DNA from: Alphaproteobacteria bacterium MarineAlpha9_Bin3
Lineage (GTDB): Bacteria; Pseudomonadota; Alphaproteobacteria; TMED109
Direction: 5' to 3'
NCBI GenBank assembly: GCA_002937655.1
Contig: PTKH01000015.1
Span: 1-38,949 of the forward strand
Length of the DNA: 38,949 nucleotides
A program made the position numbers and the translations under genes. This document shows, piece by piece, positions 7,703 to 16,371 of this stretch. Position 1 is the stretch's first letter; each line of letters starts with the position of its first letter. Below the pieces are notes generated by a model. That model searched no databases. It was not told where the DNA came from and saw only the letters and a program-made list of their open reading frames with translations.

Positions 7703-8245
7703 ATGATTAGATTACTTACATTTTTATATTTAATATTTATAAACACCGTTATGGGAGAAGAAATTTTGTTTGAAGACTTTATTAATAAGCCTGAAAAAAA
7801 ATGGGAGTTTATAACTGACCAGGTTATGGGAGGTATATCAGATGGTAAAGTTGAATTTCTTTCAGAAGATAATAAAAATTTTGCCCGTATGTCAGGCTCT
7901 GTCCGATTAGAAAATAATGGAGGCTTCATTCAAATAAGAAAAAAACTAGATTTTAGAATAAATAAAAATAGTAAAGCAATTAAAATAGATGTCAGAGGTA
8001 ATAATCAAGAATACTACATCCATATAAGAACTAGTGGAACTATTTTGCCTTGGCAGTATTATCAAGCATCTTTTATCGTATCAAGTGAATGGGAAACAAT
8101 AGATTTAAATTTTGCCAATTTTAAGAGATCAGGAGTAATGTTATCAAAAAATATCAACCCTAAAAACATTAAATCAATTGCAATTGTCGCATATGGGCGT
8201 GAACATAAGTCTTTTATTGATATAGAAAAAATTATTATTTATTAA
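7703..8245 (+). CDS. Secreted CIA30-domain (NDUFAF1-like) protein
   Basis: The 180-residue protein starts with a signal peptide (MIRLLTFLYLIFINTVMGEE, cleavage near residue 18). It is otherwise one CIA30 domain: WEFITDQVMGGISDGKVEF (about 33-51) is the signature, followed by the galactose-binding-like beta sandwich (GGFIQIRKKLDF, IKIDVRGNNQEYYIHIR, ETIDLNFANF). The fold is that of mitochondrial complex I assembly factor NDUFAF1, but bacterial versions are widespread and their role is unknown. The signal peptide points to the periplasm, away from the usual complex I assembly site. Its 3' end overlaps recQ, on the other strand, by 11 nt. Confidence 0.8.
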   Translation: MIRLLTFLYLIFINTVMGEEILFEDFINKPEKKWEFITDQVMGGISDGKVEFLSEDNKNFARMSGSVRLENNGGFIQIRKKLDFRINKNSKAIKIDVRGNNQEYYIHIRTSGTILPWQYYQASFIVSSEWETIDLNFANFKRSGVMLSKNINPKNIKSIAIVAYGREHKSFIDIEKIIIY

Positions 8246-10022
8246 TAACAGTTAAGAAAATGGGTCCATACTTTTTTAGTTTACTTGGCCCTACACCATT
8301 TATTTTTAGCATCTCTTGAAGGCTTTTAGGTCGTACAGTTGCCATTTCTACTAGGCTTGAATCAGAAAATACAACAAATGCTGGAATAGAATTTTCTTTA
8401 GAAATATTTAGTCTTAATTGTTTAAGTGAACTTAAAATTTCTATACTATTCGCATCTAAATTTAATGCTTCTTTCATTATTTTTAATTTAGGAGCTTGAG
8501 ATTTTTTAGTTTCAATTTTTTTATAGTTAAAATATTCTTTATCTTTTAATATTTGATAGCCAGATTCTGTTATTTGTAAGCATCCAAATTTTTTAATATT
8601 TATGATTAGATGGCCTGCAGAAATTAATTGCCTAATAAAACCTTGCCAAAAATCTATTTTATAGTCACTTCCAATACCAAAAGTTTTAACTTTATCATGA
8701 TTTTTTTGTAGGATTTTTTCAGTTTTATTTCCTAATAAAATATTTATAATATGTTGCGCCCCAAAAATTTGCCCAGATCGGTATATTGCAGATAAAACCA
8801 TTTGTGCCAATTTAGTCCCATCTAACATTTTGGGTGGGTTAATACAGTTGTCACAATTTTTACACTCTTTCACTTTTTCATCAAAATAAGCCAATAGAGA
8901 TTTTTTTCTACATGTAGGTGTTTCACAATATGCTAATAAACTATCTAGTCTTTTATTTTCTCTTAATTTATGTTGGATGTTTTCACCATCACTTTCTATA
9001 AAACGTCTCCTTTGAAATAAATCATTTAGTCCATAAAGTAAAAGCGTGTCTGCAGGGTGCCCATCTCTTCCTGCTCTTCCAATTTCTTGATAATAGGCTT
9101 CAATACTTGATGGTAAACTAAGATGTGCCACGAATCTAACATTTGCTTTATCTATTCCCATGCCAAATGCAATAGTTGCTACTATAATAACTCCTTCTTC
9201 ATTCATAAAAATTTCTTGATTTTTTTTTCTAATTGTTCCTTCTTGGCCAGCATGATATGGGATTGATCTATGATTATGTTTATTGAGAAATATTGAAACA
9301 TCCTCAGTTTGTTTTCTTGATAGACAATATATTATTCCAGATTCTTTACTTTTGTTTTCTAAAAAAAAAAGTATCTGCTTTTTCCAATTATCTTTTTGTT
9401 CTACAGCTAAGCTTAAATTTGGTCTGTCAAAACCTTGAACAAATATTTTAGTATCATTTTTATTTAGTTTTTTAACTATATCCTCTCTAGTAATTTTATC
9501 TGCTGTAGCAGTAAAGCCTGCTATAATTGCATTAGGATATATTGTAGACAATTTAGAAAGTTGTTCATATTGAGGTCTAAAACTTACACCCCATTTGGAA
9601 ATACAGTGCGCTTCATCAATTGCAAACATATCAATATCTATATTACTGAGCTCTGTTAAAGTTTTATCACTCATTAAATTTTCAGGAGATAAATATAATA
9701 TTTTTATCTTACCATTTTTAAAATTATTTATTGTTTCTTTATTTAATTTATCTCCACGATGAGAATGAATTCTATCTGCCGATACTCCTATTTCCTTTAA
9801 GGCTAAAATTTGATCATCCATTAAGGCAACTAATGGAGAAACTACTATAGTGCCTCTCTTAAATATTAAGGCCGGAATTTGATAACATAGTGATTTTCCC
9901 GCACCTGTAGGCATAACAGCGAGTATATTATTTTTATTAAGTAACATATTTATAATTTCTTCTTGTCCAGAGCGGAAAGAATTGTATCCAAATACATTGT
10001 TAAGTATTTGTAAAGCTTGCAT
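8235..10022 (-). CDS. recQ: ATP-dependent DNA helicase RecQ
   Basis: The 595-residue protein has the full RecQ layout. Helicase lobe 1 holds Walker A TGAGKS (39-44) and DEAH (136-139) followed by CISKWG. Lobe 2 has the DRPNL region, YHAGQ and QEIGRAGRDG. The RecQ-Ct zinc site is CETPTC... ...CKNCDNC (about 368-394). A winged-helix region follows, then a C-terminal HRDC domain (about 515-595) ending in the helix-hairpin-like NGVGPSKLKKYG. RecQ unwinds 3'-5' in recombination (RecFOR pathway) and fork repair. The length is close to E. coli RecQ (about 610). It converges with the CIA30 gene (11-nt overlap) and diverges from rhlE across 208 bp. Confidence 0.96.
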   Translation of the reverse strand: MQALQILNNVFGYNSFRSGQEEIINMLLNKNNILAVMPTGAGKSLCYQIPALIFKRGTIVVSPLVALMDDQILALKEIGVSADRIHSHRGDKLNKETINNFKNGKIKILYLSPENLMSDKTLTELSNIDIDMFAIDEAHCISKWGVSFRPQYEQLSKLSTIYPNAIIAGFTATADKITREDIVKKLNKNDTKIFVQGFDRPNLSLAVEQKDNWKKQILFFLENKSKESGIIYCLSRKQTEDVSIFLNKHNHRSIPYHAGQEGTIRKKNQEIFMNEEGVIIVATIAFGMGIDKANVRFVAHLSLPSSIEAYYQEIGRAGRDGHPADTLLLYGLNDLFQRRRFIESDGENIQHKLRENKRLDSLLAYCETPTCRKKSLLAYFDEKVKECKNCDNCINPPKMLDGTKLAQMVLSAIYRSGQIFGAQHIINILLGNKTEKILQKNHDKVKTFGIGSDYKIDFWQGFIRQLISAGHLIINIKKFGCLQITESGYQILKDKEYFNYKKIETKKSQAPKLKIMKEALNLDANSIEILSSLKQLRLNISKENSIPAFVVFSDSSLVEMATVRPKSLQEMLKINGVGPSKLKKYGPIFLTVINK

Positions 10023-10086
10023 TATACATCCATATTATTAGGTTACTCATATATATTATAATTTTAGTATTTTATTATTACAATTA

Positions 10087-10130
10087 ATATCATATTTAAA
10101 TAGCTTGCTATTAAATAATGTATATGATAT
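10087..10130. repeat. Long imperfect inverted repeat upstream of rhlE
   Basis: ATATCATA (10087-10094) is mirrored by TATGATAT (10123-10130). Inside, AATAGC pairs with GCTATT around the sequence CTTG, so an RNA copy would end in a CUUG tetraloop closed by G-C. One side has a bulge of several bases. It lies about 100 nt before the rhlE start, in the divergent recQ/rhlE gap. It may be a 5'-UTR structure of rhlE; a terminator role is unlikely because no T-run follows. Confidence 0.4.
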
Positions 10131-10230
10131 CGCCGCTATTATTACTTAGCATTAAAATGAAATAGTCCTTATAAAAATTAATAGAAGGCATTTTAAAAGC
10201 GCCTAAGATTCAATTAGAAAGTGTAGTTAT

Positions 10231-11703
10231 ATGAATTTTAAAGATTTAGGGCTTTCAGGTCCAATACTAAGAGCTATTACTTTTGAAAATTACAATAAAC
10301 CAACACCTATACAAATATCAGTTATTCCAAAATTTCTAAATAATGATGATATAATAGGTATAGCTCAGACTGGCACAGGTAAGACAGCAGCTTTTGTTCT
10401 TCCTATTCTGGAAAGATTGATAAAAAAAAATACTAAAAATATAGAAAAAAAATTTCCTGTCCTTATTCTTGTTCCTACTCGAGAATTAGCTATGCAAATA
10501 GTTGATAAAATTAGTATCTATGGAAAAATTATTAGGCCGAAAACAGTTTTAGTAGTTGGAGGTGCTAAGCCAGGACCGCAGATAAAATCATTAAAAAAAG
10601 GGGCAGATATAGTAGTAGCAACTCCCGGAAGATTATTGGATCATGTGCAATCTAAAGTAGCAATTTTAAGTGAAACAAATACTATAATATTAGATGAAGC
10701 AGATCAAATGCTAGATCTCGGTTTTATGCCAAGCATTAAGTCAATCATTTCTAATTTACCAAAAGATAAACAATCAATACTTTTATCTGCGACAATGCCA
10801 AAATCGGTTCGAATGTTAGCAGATAGCTTTCTAAAAAATCCACAAGAAATAAATGTGGCGCCTGCTGCAACACCAATAGAATTGATCGACCAAAGAGTTT
10901 TTTTAGTAAAAAGAGAAGCGAAAATTAAATTTATTCAAGATATATTTAATAATCATAATATTTATAAATCTATTATTTTTGTACGGACTAAGATAGGTGC
11001 TAATAAATTAGCTTTTAAACTAAATAAACTTGGCATCAAAGTAGATGCCATTCATGGCGATAAAAGCCAGAGTCAGAGAAATAGAACATTAAAAAATTTT
11101 AGAATTAGTAAATTAAATATCTTAATAGCAACAGATATTGCTGCTAGAGGAATAGATATAGAAGATATATCTCATATTATAAATTACGATATGCCTAATG
11201 ACTCTGAAATATATGTTCATCGTATTGGTAGAACTGCTAGAGCTGGAAAGAATGGAATGGCAATTTCTTTATGTGAGATATCCGAAAAAAAGAAACTTCA
11301 GTCTATAGAGAATTTAATTAATTATTCCTTAAATGCAACGGTTTTAAATATTTCTGATAATCTTGTATTGGATAAAATTAAACAAAATATAAATTTTAAG
11401 AATAAAACTAATGATATAAATATTAATAAAAAAAGTAAAAGTATAAAAAAGAAAAGCACAGCAAAACTTTTTAATAAAAAAGCTAAAAAACGATTTGCAA
11501 AAAAAAGAAAAAAGAAAAAAAGTGAGGAAGTTCAAAATTTTAGTCCTAAAAACAATAATAAAATATTTAGTGATGAAGATAAAAAAACAAATAATAATAA
11601 AACAGTGTTTAAGAAAAAAAATAGAAATAGGCTTTTAAAAAATAGGTTTAAGAAGGGAAGGAAAGAATTTAATTTAGATTCAAGTTTTTCAGGAAAATTT
11701 TAG
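10231..11703 (+). CDS. rhlE: DEAD-box RNA helicase, RhlE type
   Basis: The 490-residue protein opens with NFKDLGLSGPILRAI and has all DEAD-box motifs: Q motif (PTPIQ, about 25-29), AQTGTGKT (45-52), PTRELA (82-87), TPGR (131-134), DEAD (155-158), SAT (186-188), ATDIAARGID, and HRIGRTARAGK. The C-terminus (about 375-490) is a very lysine-rich, low-complexity extension that would bind RNA non-specifically. It helps remodel rRNA or mRNA structure, often in the cold. RhlE is favoured over CsdA/DbpA because there is no C-terminal RNA-recognition domain and the N-terminus fits. An imperfect hairpin precedes the gene. It converges with the monooxygenase gene 14 nt away. Confidence 0.92.
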   Translation: MNFKDLGLSGPILRAITFENYNKPTPIQISVIPKFLNNDDIIGIAQTGTGKTAAFVLPILERLIKKNTKNIEKKFPVLILVPTRELAMQIVDKISIYGKIIRPKTVLVVGGAKPGPQIKSLKKGADIVVATPGRLLDHVQSKVAILSETNTIILDEADQMLDLGFMPSIKSIISNLPKDKQSILLSATMPKSVRMLADSFLKNPQEINVAPAATPIELIDQRVFLVKREAKIKFIQDIFNNHNIYKSIIFVRTKIGANKLAFKLNKLGIKVDAIHGDKSQSQRNRTLKNFRISKLNILIATDIAARGIDIEDISHIINYDMPNDSEIYVHRIGRTARAGKNGMAISLCEISEKKKLQSIENLINYSLNATVLNISDNLVLDKIKQNINFKNKTNDININKKSKSIKKKSTAKLFNKKAKKRFAKKRKKKKSEEVQNFSPKNNNKIFSDEDKKTNNNKTVFKKKNRNRLLKNRFKKGRKEFNLDSSFSGKF

Positions 11704-11716
11704 GATTAATATTTAA

Positions 11717-13369
11717 CTACTTTAATTTGAACCCAACATAATTATTCTTAGACACTTTATTGCATTTTTCAACATATTTAGCATAGCCCCCAACATAAGG
11801 CATGAAATTTTTAGCTTTACCCTCTATATTGCCGCCTATATACCAAGAGCTACATGATGAACGTACATGATCAATAGAAACTTCTTGATTATGTTTATAC
11901 CAGTACTCTTCAGCTTCTTGGGTTGGTTCTATAAAACTTTTATTATTAATTTTCATATAATTAATACAGTCAAATACCCAGTTAACATGTTGTTCTATCG
12001 AAACTATCATATTCGTTAAAACTGAAGGACTTCCCGGTCCTGAAATAGTAAATAAATTTGGAAAACCTGCGGAAGCTATTCCTAAGAAGTTTTTTGGACC
12101 CTCTGACCATTTATTTTTAAGTTTAATGCTATTTATTCCCTGTATATCAATATTAAATAAAGTACCAGTCATAGCATCAAAACCAGTAGCTAAAATTATT
12201 ACATCCACTTTAAAATTATTATTTTTAGTAGATATGCCATCTTTATTAAATTCTTTGATAGCGTCTTTTTTTATATCTATAAGTGAAATATTAGGCTTAT
12301 TATATGTTTCATAATAATTACTATCTACCGCTAATCTCTTGCAGCCAATAGGATAGTTAGGAGTTAATAATTTTGCAGTATTAGTGTTCTTAACTAATGA
12401 TTTTATTTTTTTTCTAACAAATTTTGCTGCAGTTTCATTAGCTTTTCTATTAAAATTTAAATCTTCAAAGGCGGCAATAAAAGGAACTCCTCCATCATTC
12501 CATCTTTCTTCATATATAGCTTCTCTTATATTTTCTGATACGTCTAATGCAGATTGTTTATTTAATGGTAAGGCCATAGCTGCAACTGAATTTTGAGCTT
12601 TTAATCTGAATTTAGAATAGTTATATTTTATTTCTTCAACATATAAATCATTATCGTATCCTATAGGTTCTCTCATATGTTTTTTATTTTTTCCTTTTAA
12701 ATATTTAAGCGAAGCATTTCTTGCCGGCACCGTATAGTGAGGAGTTCTTTGAAAAACATATAGATGTTTTACTTTTTTTATGATTTCAGGAATGCATTGA
12801 ATTGCTGAAGAACCTGTTCCAATTATACCCACTACTTTATTACTTAGATTTACATTATGTTTAGGCCAGTTACCTGTATGCAGTATATCTCCATTAAAAC
12901 TTTTTAAATTTTTAAAATTGGGCTTATTTAAAGTAGAAAGACATCCTGTAGCCATTATACAAAATTTAGTTTTTATTAATTTATTCTCATGGTCTTTTAA
13001 TTCCCATATATTTTTATCTTCAATAAATTTAGCGGCTTTTATCTCAGTATTAAATAAAATATTTTTTCTTAGTTTAAAACGGTCTGCGACATGACTTGCA
13101 TACTCTAAAATTTCTGGCTGAGTAGCATATTTTTCAGTCCATTCCCAATCTTCCTGAAGCTCTCTAGAAAACTGGTATGAGTATTGCATGCTTTCCACAT
13201 CACATCTGGCTCCTGGATACCTATTCCAATACCAAGTGCCACCAACATCTGAACCTCTTTCTATTGCAATAGCATTTAAATTATAAGACTTTGCTTTGAA
13301 TAGGCTATATAGACCTGCAAAACCTGCTCCAATTATTACTACGTCATAAATATTTTTACTATTTAACAT
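11717..13369 (-). CDS. Flavin-containing Baeyer-Villiger monooxygenase
   Basis: The 550-residue enzyme starts with an FAD-binding Rossmann motif, GAGFAG (14-19), then DVGGTWYWNRYPGARCDVES (41-60), typical of cyclohexanone-monooxygenase-like proteins. The type I Baeyer-Villiger fingerprint FNGDILHTGNWP (158-169) fits FxGxxxHxxxWP exactly, and a second dinucleotide motif, GTGSSA (184-189), binds NADPH. FAD and NADPH are used to insert oxygen into a ketone, giving an ester or lactone; some relatives oxidise S or N. The length is normal. It is divergent from a small membrane protein and a cytochrome c, with about 130 bp between. The substrate is unknown. Confidence 0.92.
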   Translation of the reverse strand: MLNSKNIYDVVIIGAGFAGLYSLFKAKSYNLNAIAIERGSDVGGTWYWNRYPGARCDVESMQYSYQFSRELQEDWEWTEKYATQPEILEYASHVADRFKLRKNILFNTEIKAAKFIEDKNIWELKDHENKLIKTKFCIMATGCLSTLNKPNFKNLKSFNGDILHTGNWPKHNVNLSNKVVGIIGTGSSAIQCIPEIIKKVKHLYVFQRTPHYTVPARNASLKYLKGKNKKHMREPIGYDNDLYVEEIKYNYSKFRLKAQNSVAAMALPLNKQSALDVSENIREAIYEERWNDGGVPFIAAFEDLNFNRKANETAAKFVRKKIKSLVKNTNTAKLLTPNYPIGCKRLAVDSNYYETYNKPNISLIDIKKDAIKEFNKDGISTKNNNFKVDVIILATGFDAMTGTLFNIDIQGINSIKLKNKWSEGPKNFLGIASAGFPNLFTISGPGSPSVLTNMIVSIEQHVNWVFDCINYMKINNKSFIEPTQEAEEYWYKHNQEVSIDHVRSSCSSWYIGGNIEGKAKNFMPYVGGYAKYVEKCNKVSKNNYVGFKLK

Positions 13370-13496
13370 TTTTTATCCAATTAATAATTTAAATATATTA
13401 TATTTTTTTATTACTCTCTATTATTTTTTATTAAATAAAAAAAATGATCTATTACATAACTTACTTCGTAATTTATTAAAAATAAGGAGTAAAATA

Positions 13497-13727
13497 ATGT
13501 TAAAAGAATCTTATGCGGCCGTAATGAGCTCTAATACTAACCCTTTAAATGGGTTACCTAAGATGGTTAGATTTCAACTAATGACAAGTTTAGCTTTCAT
13601 GTGGTCATTTATTTTCACTATGTGGATTGGATCTATACAGTTTTTTGGACCATCTGCAGTAGTCCATACTTTAGTTTTGATAGGAGTATTTTTTACAGCT
13701 GAGATATTTAAAAAAGCAAATAAATAA
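13497..13727 (+). CDS. Small two-span membrane protein, unknown function
   Basis: Not a family I can name. The 76-residue protein has a polar N-terminus (NTNPLNGLPKMVRFQLM) and two hydrophobic segments, about residues 29-48 (SLAFMWSFIFTMWIGSIQFF) and 52-69 (SAVVHTLVLIGVFFTAEI), ending in a positively charged tail. Both termini probably face the cytoplasm. An AAGGAG Shine-Dalgarno about 8 nt upstream of the ATG supports expression. The cytochrome c gene starts 14 nt after its stop, so the two likely share a transcript and may work together at the inner membrane. The divergent neighbour is the Baeyer-Villiger monooxygenase. Confidence 0.65.
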   Translation: MLKESYAAVMSSNTNPLNGLPKMVRFQLMTSLAFMWSFIFTMWIGSIQFFGPSAVVHTLVLIGVFFTAEIFKKANK

Positions 13728-13741
13728 TATTAATTTTGTTG

Positions 13742-14029
13742 ATGATTAGAAGTTCTTACTTAAAGTTAAAATTACTATTAATTTTAATAGTATGTTTGGT
13801 GCCTTTCTACTCTTATGCAGATAGTACAAATGGAGAATCCCTTTTTAACAGAAATTGTGCTACTTGTCATAAGAGAACGGCCCCAAATATTTTAGGAACT
13901 AACTTAAAAGAAAAAACCTTTCTCATGATAGTTAAACATGGAAGAGCTGGAACTATGATGGGCTCTTTTAAAAGCAAATTCACTGATAAAGAAATTTTAG
14001 ATATTTACACTTATCTTATAAAAAAATAA
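13742..14029 (+). CDS. Small c-type cytochrome (class I)
   Basis: The 95-residue protein has a signal peptide (MIRSSYLKLKLLLILIVCLV, cleavage near YADS) followed by one heme-binding motif CATCH (39-43), with Met72 or Met73 in GTMMG as the likely axial ligand and a C-terminal helix EILDIYTYL. It should be a periplasmic single-heme electron carrier, or a subunit used by a dehydrogenase. I chose ATG 13742; two TTG codons directly upstream (13736, 13739) are alternative starts without better support. It follows the small membrane protein by 14 nt and converges with egtD, the two stops being adjacent. Confidence 0.88.
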   Translation: MIRSSYLKLKLLLILIVCLVPFYSYADSTNGESLFNRNCATCHKRTAPNILGTNLKEKTFLMIVKHGRAGTMMGSFKSKFTDKEILDIYTYLIKK

Positions 14030-15013
14030 CTATTTTTCCCATAATGAGTTTATAAAACCGTTATCCTTGCTCAAAAAGTTATACTCTATTTTAAATCCAG
14101 TTTTATATGCAACATATTCTATATCTTTTAGAGAAAATTTAAATGAATATTCTAAATGTATTGGCTCATTACATTCAAAAGAATATTTTTTATTTAATAA
14201 TTCTATGTATACGGTTTGCCTCTTGGTTGAAATTAAAAAACTTTCCATTGCTCCTAATAAAGGGTTGTACGTTCCATAATGTATAAAGTTATTTAAATTA
14301 AAATCTCCTTTTAACTGCTTATTTATTCTAGATAATAAATTTAAGTTAAATTTTTCCGTAAATTTACTTGAGTCATTATAAGCTTTATTAAGTTTCTTAG
14401 GGTCTTTTTTTAAATCAAATCCAGTCAAGATATAGCTTTTATTTTTAATATTATTATAAATATTTTTCATAAATTTTATTGACTGTTCTCTTTCAAAATT
14501 GCCTATGTTTGACCCTAAAAAAAGAATTAATTGCTTGTTTTTAGATAATTTTTTAACAAATTTAAGTCCTTCAAAATATTCACTAACTATTCCATTTATA
14601 TTAAGGTTATTGTTATTTTTGAAATTTTTATTTAGTAATTTAAGTGCTTTTAAAGATATATCTATAGGATAATAATTTACAAAACATCCATATTTTATAA
14701 AACCGTCAATAATGATTTTACTTTTACTGCCATCTCCAGGACCTAGTTCTATTATATCTATTTCATCTAACTTAAATAATTTAGGTAATTTAGATTTAAT
14801 TTTATTTAATATTTCTATTTCTTTTCTTGTCAGATAATAATCTGGATGTTGAGTAATTTTTTGAAATATTTTTGATCCTTTATCATCATAAAAATATTTA
14901 GAGGAAAGAGCTTTGTTTTTTAAGCTAAGACCTTTATCTATATCTCTTGCAAATATATTAATAATAGGTTTTTGTTTTTTATTTATTTTTTGTTGTATTA
15001 TTTTAATTTTCAT
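14030..15013 (-). CDS. egtD: L-histidine N-alpha-methyltransferase EgtD
   Basis: The 327-residue protein makes hercynine by three SAM-dependent methylations of histidine, the first step of ergothioneine synthesis. The family N-terminus is visible in KYFYDDKGSKIFQKITQHPD (39-58) and YYLTRKE. The SAM site is ELGPGDGSK (89-97), followed by YYPIDIS, and FLGSNIGNFER is the typical later motif. The length matches EgtD (about 320). Its ATG overlaps the egtB stop by one base (TAATG), so both are translated from one transcript. Lysine and asparagine codons are very frequent, as in the neighbours. Confidence 0.94.
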   Translation of the reverse strand: MKIKIIQQKINKKQKPIINIFARDIDKGLSLKNKALSSKYFYDDKGSKIFQKITQHPDYYLTRKEIEILNKIKSKLPKLFKLDEIDIIELGPGDGSKSKIIIDGFIKYGCFVNYYPIDISLKALKLLNKNFKNNNNLNINGIVSEYFEGLKFVKKLSKNKQLILFLGSNIGNFEREQSIKFMKNIYNNIKNKSYILTGFDLKKDPKKLNKAYNDSSKFTEKFNLNLLSRINKQLKGDFNLNNFIHYGTYNPLLGAMESFLISTKRQTVYIELLNKKYSFECNEPIHLEYSFKFSLKDIEYVAYKTGFKIEYNFLSKDNGFINSLWEK

Positions 15014-16239
15014 TAAATATCTCTTGCTAATCTAATTCCTGAAAACATCCATCTTTGATGCGGTTCATAAAAGTTTCTATATGTACTCCTAATATGGTTT
15101 TTAGGACTGGCAATACATCCTCCTTTTAATACGAATTGTCCACACATAAACTTTTCATTGTATTCTTCTATATTCTCATTAAAAGATTTAAATCTTGGAT
15201 ATGAGGAATAATGACTTTTAGTCCACCACCATAGATTATTCATAACAAGATTTATATCATTTGCGTGATAAATGTATTTATCAGTATGTAAAGTATTATT
15301 TTTTGAAGTATTGTTATTTAAAAATATTTCTGATTCTTCTTCTGTTGGTAGGCGACTATTTGCCCATTTTGCATAGGCAGATGCTTCATAATAATTTATA
15401 TGACATACAGGAGCATCGCCATCTAAAGCTTGAAGCCCGTGTAAAGTAAACTCTTTTATATTTTTCCTATTAATAATATTCCAATATTTTGGAGAATTTA
15501 CTTTATATTTATTTACCCAATCCCAACCTTTACTTAACCAATATTCTGGTTTTTGATAGCCTTTTGATTCTATAAATTTTTTAAATTCATCATTAGTTAC
15601 AAACTGTGTATTTATTTTAAAAGAATGAATATAGGTTTTATGCCTTGGTTTTTCATTATCATATGCAAAACCTTTATTTTTTGCACCTACATAGTATAAA
15701 CCATTACTAAAAGTTTTCCATTTCTTATATTTACGTTTGATTTTTGGTACTTTATTTTTAAAAAGACTTATTTTCTCTAAAGTGATATTTAATATATACT
15801 TAATATCCATTAATATTAATTCTTGGTGTTGTTCTTCATGATTAATTCCTAACTCCAAAAGAAAGTTAATTTCTTTATTATTATTATTTATAATGAGTTT
15901 TTTGATTTCATCATTGATATATTTTCTATATTTTTTAATCTCTGAAACAGTTGGACGGGATAGATGACCTCTTTTATTTTGACTCCAATGGTTACCTAAT
16001 GATTTATAATAGGAATTGAAAATAGTATTATAAGAGTTGTTGTATCTTATATATTTTTTATTAAATTTTAATAAAATTATCACTTCAAAAAACCATGAAG
16101 TATGTCCCAGGTGCCACTTAATAGGACTTACCTCATCACTAGGTTGTACTACAAAGTCTTCTGTTTCTAAGTTTTCACATAAAGAAAGTGTTTTCTCTCT
16201 AACATTAATAAAGCGTTGAAGTAATTGTTTTTTATTCAT
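15013..16239 (-). CDS. egtB: Ergothioneine biosynthesis sulfoxide synthase EgtB
   Basis: EgtB is a non-heme iron enzyme that joins hercynine to a thiol (gamma-glutamylcysteine or cysteine) with oxygen. The 408-residue protein shows the N-terminal DinB-like domain with iron ligands His46 (in WHLGHTSWF) and His134/His138 (in NHEEQHQE). The C-terminal formylglycine-generating-enzyme-like domain has GDAPVCHINYYEASAYAKW, RLPTEEE and the ending RWMFSGIRLARD. The three-histidine spacing matches the structurally known EgtB. egtD follows with a one-base overlap. The later genes egtA, egtC and egtE are not in the window, so the final C-S lyase must be encoded elsewhere. Confidence 0.95.
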   Translation of the reverse strand: MNKKQLLQRFINVREKTLSLCENLETEDFVVQPSDEVSPIKWHLGHTSWFFEVIILLKFNKKYIRYNNSYNTIFNSYYKSLGNHWSQNKRGHLSRPTVSEIKKYRKYINDEIKKLIINNNNKEINFLLELGINHEEQHQELILMDIKYILNITLEKISLFKNKVPKIKRKYKKWKTFSNGLYYVGAKNKGFAYDNEKPRHKTYIHSFKINTQFVTNDEFKKFIESKGYQKPEYWLSKGWDWVNKYKVNSPKYWNIINRKNIKEFTLHGLQALDGDAPVCHINYYEASAYAKWANSRLPTEEESEIFLNNNTSKNNTLHTDKYIYHANDINLVMNNLWWWTKSHYSSYPRFKSFNENIEEYNEKFMCGQFVLKGGCIASPKNHIRSTYRNFYEPHQRWMFSGIRLARDI

Positions 16240-16371
16240 TTAATTGTCAATTTTTTATATATATAAAGTACTTAGTTTTTTTATTAGACTATATCTTAGT
16301 ATTTAAAAATAAATTATATAAGATAATATAATAAATAAAGTAGTATTTTATATATAGGAATAAATAATTTT

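Noticed and set aside
11344-11535. Phe-rich minus-strand frame
   Set aside because: It is the antisense of the lysine-rich C-terminal tail of the RNA helicase (AAA codons read as TTT).
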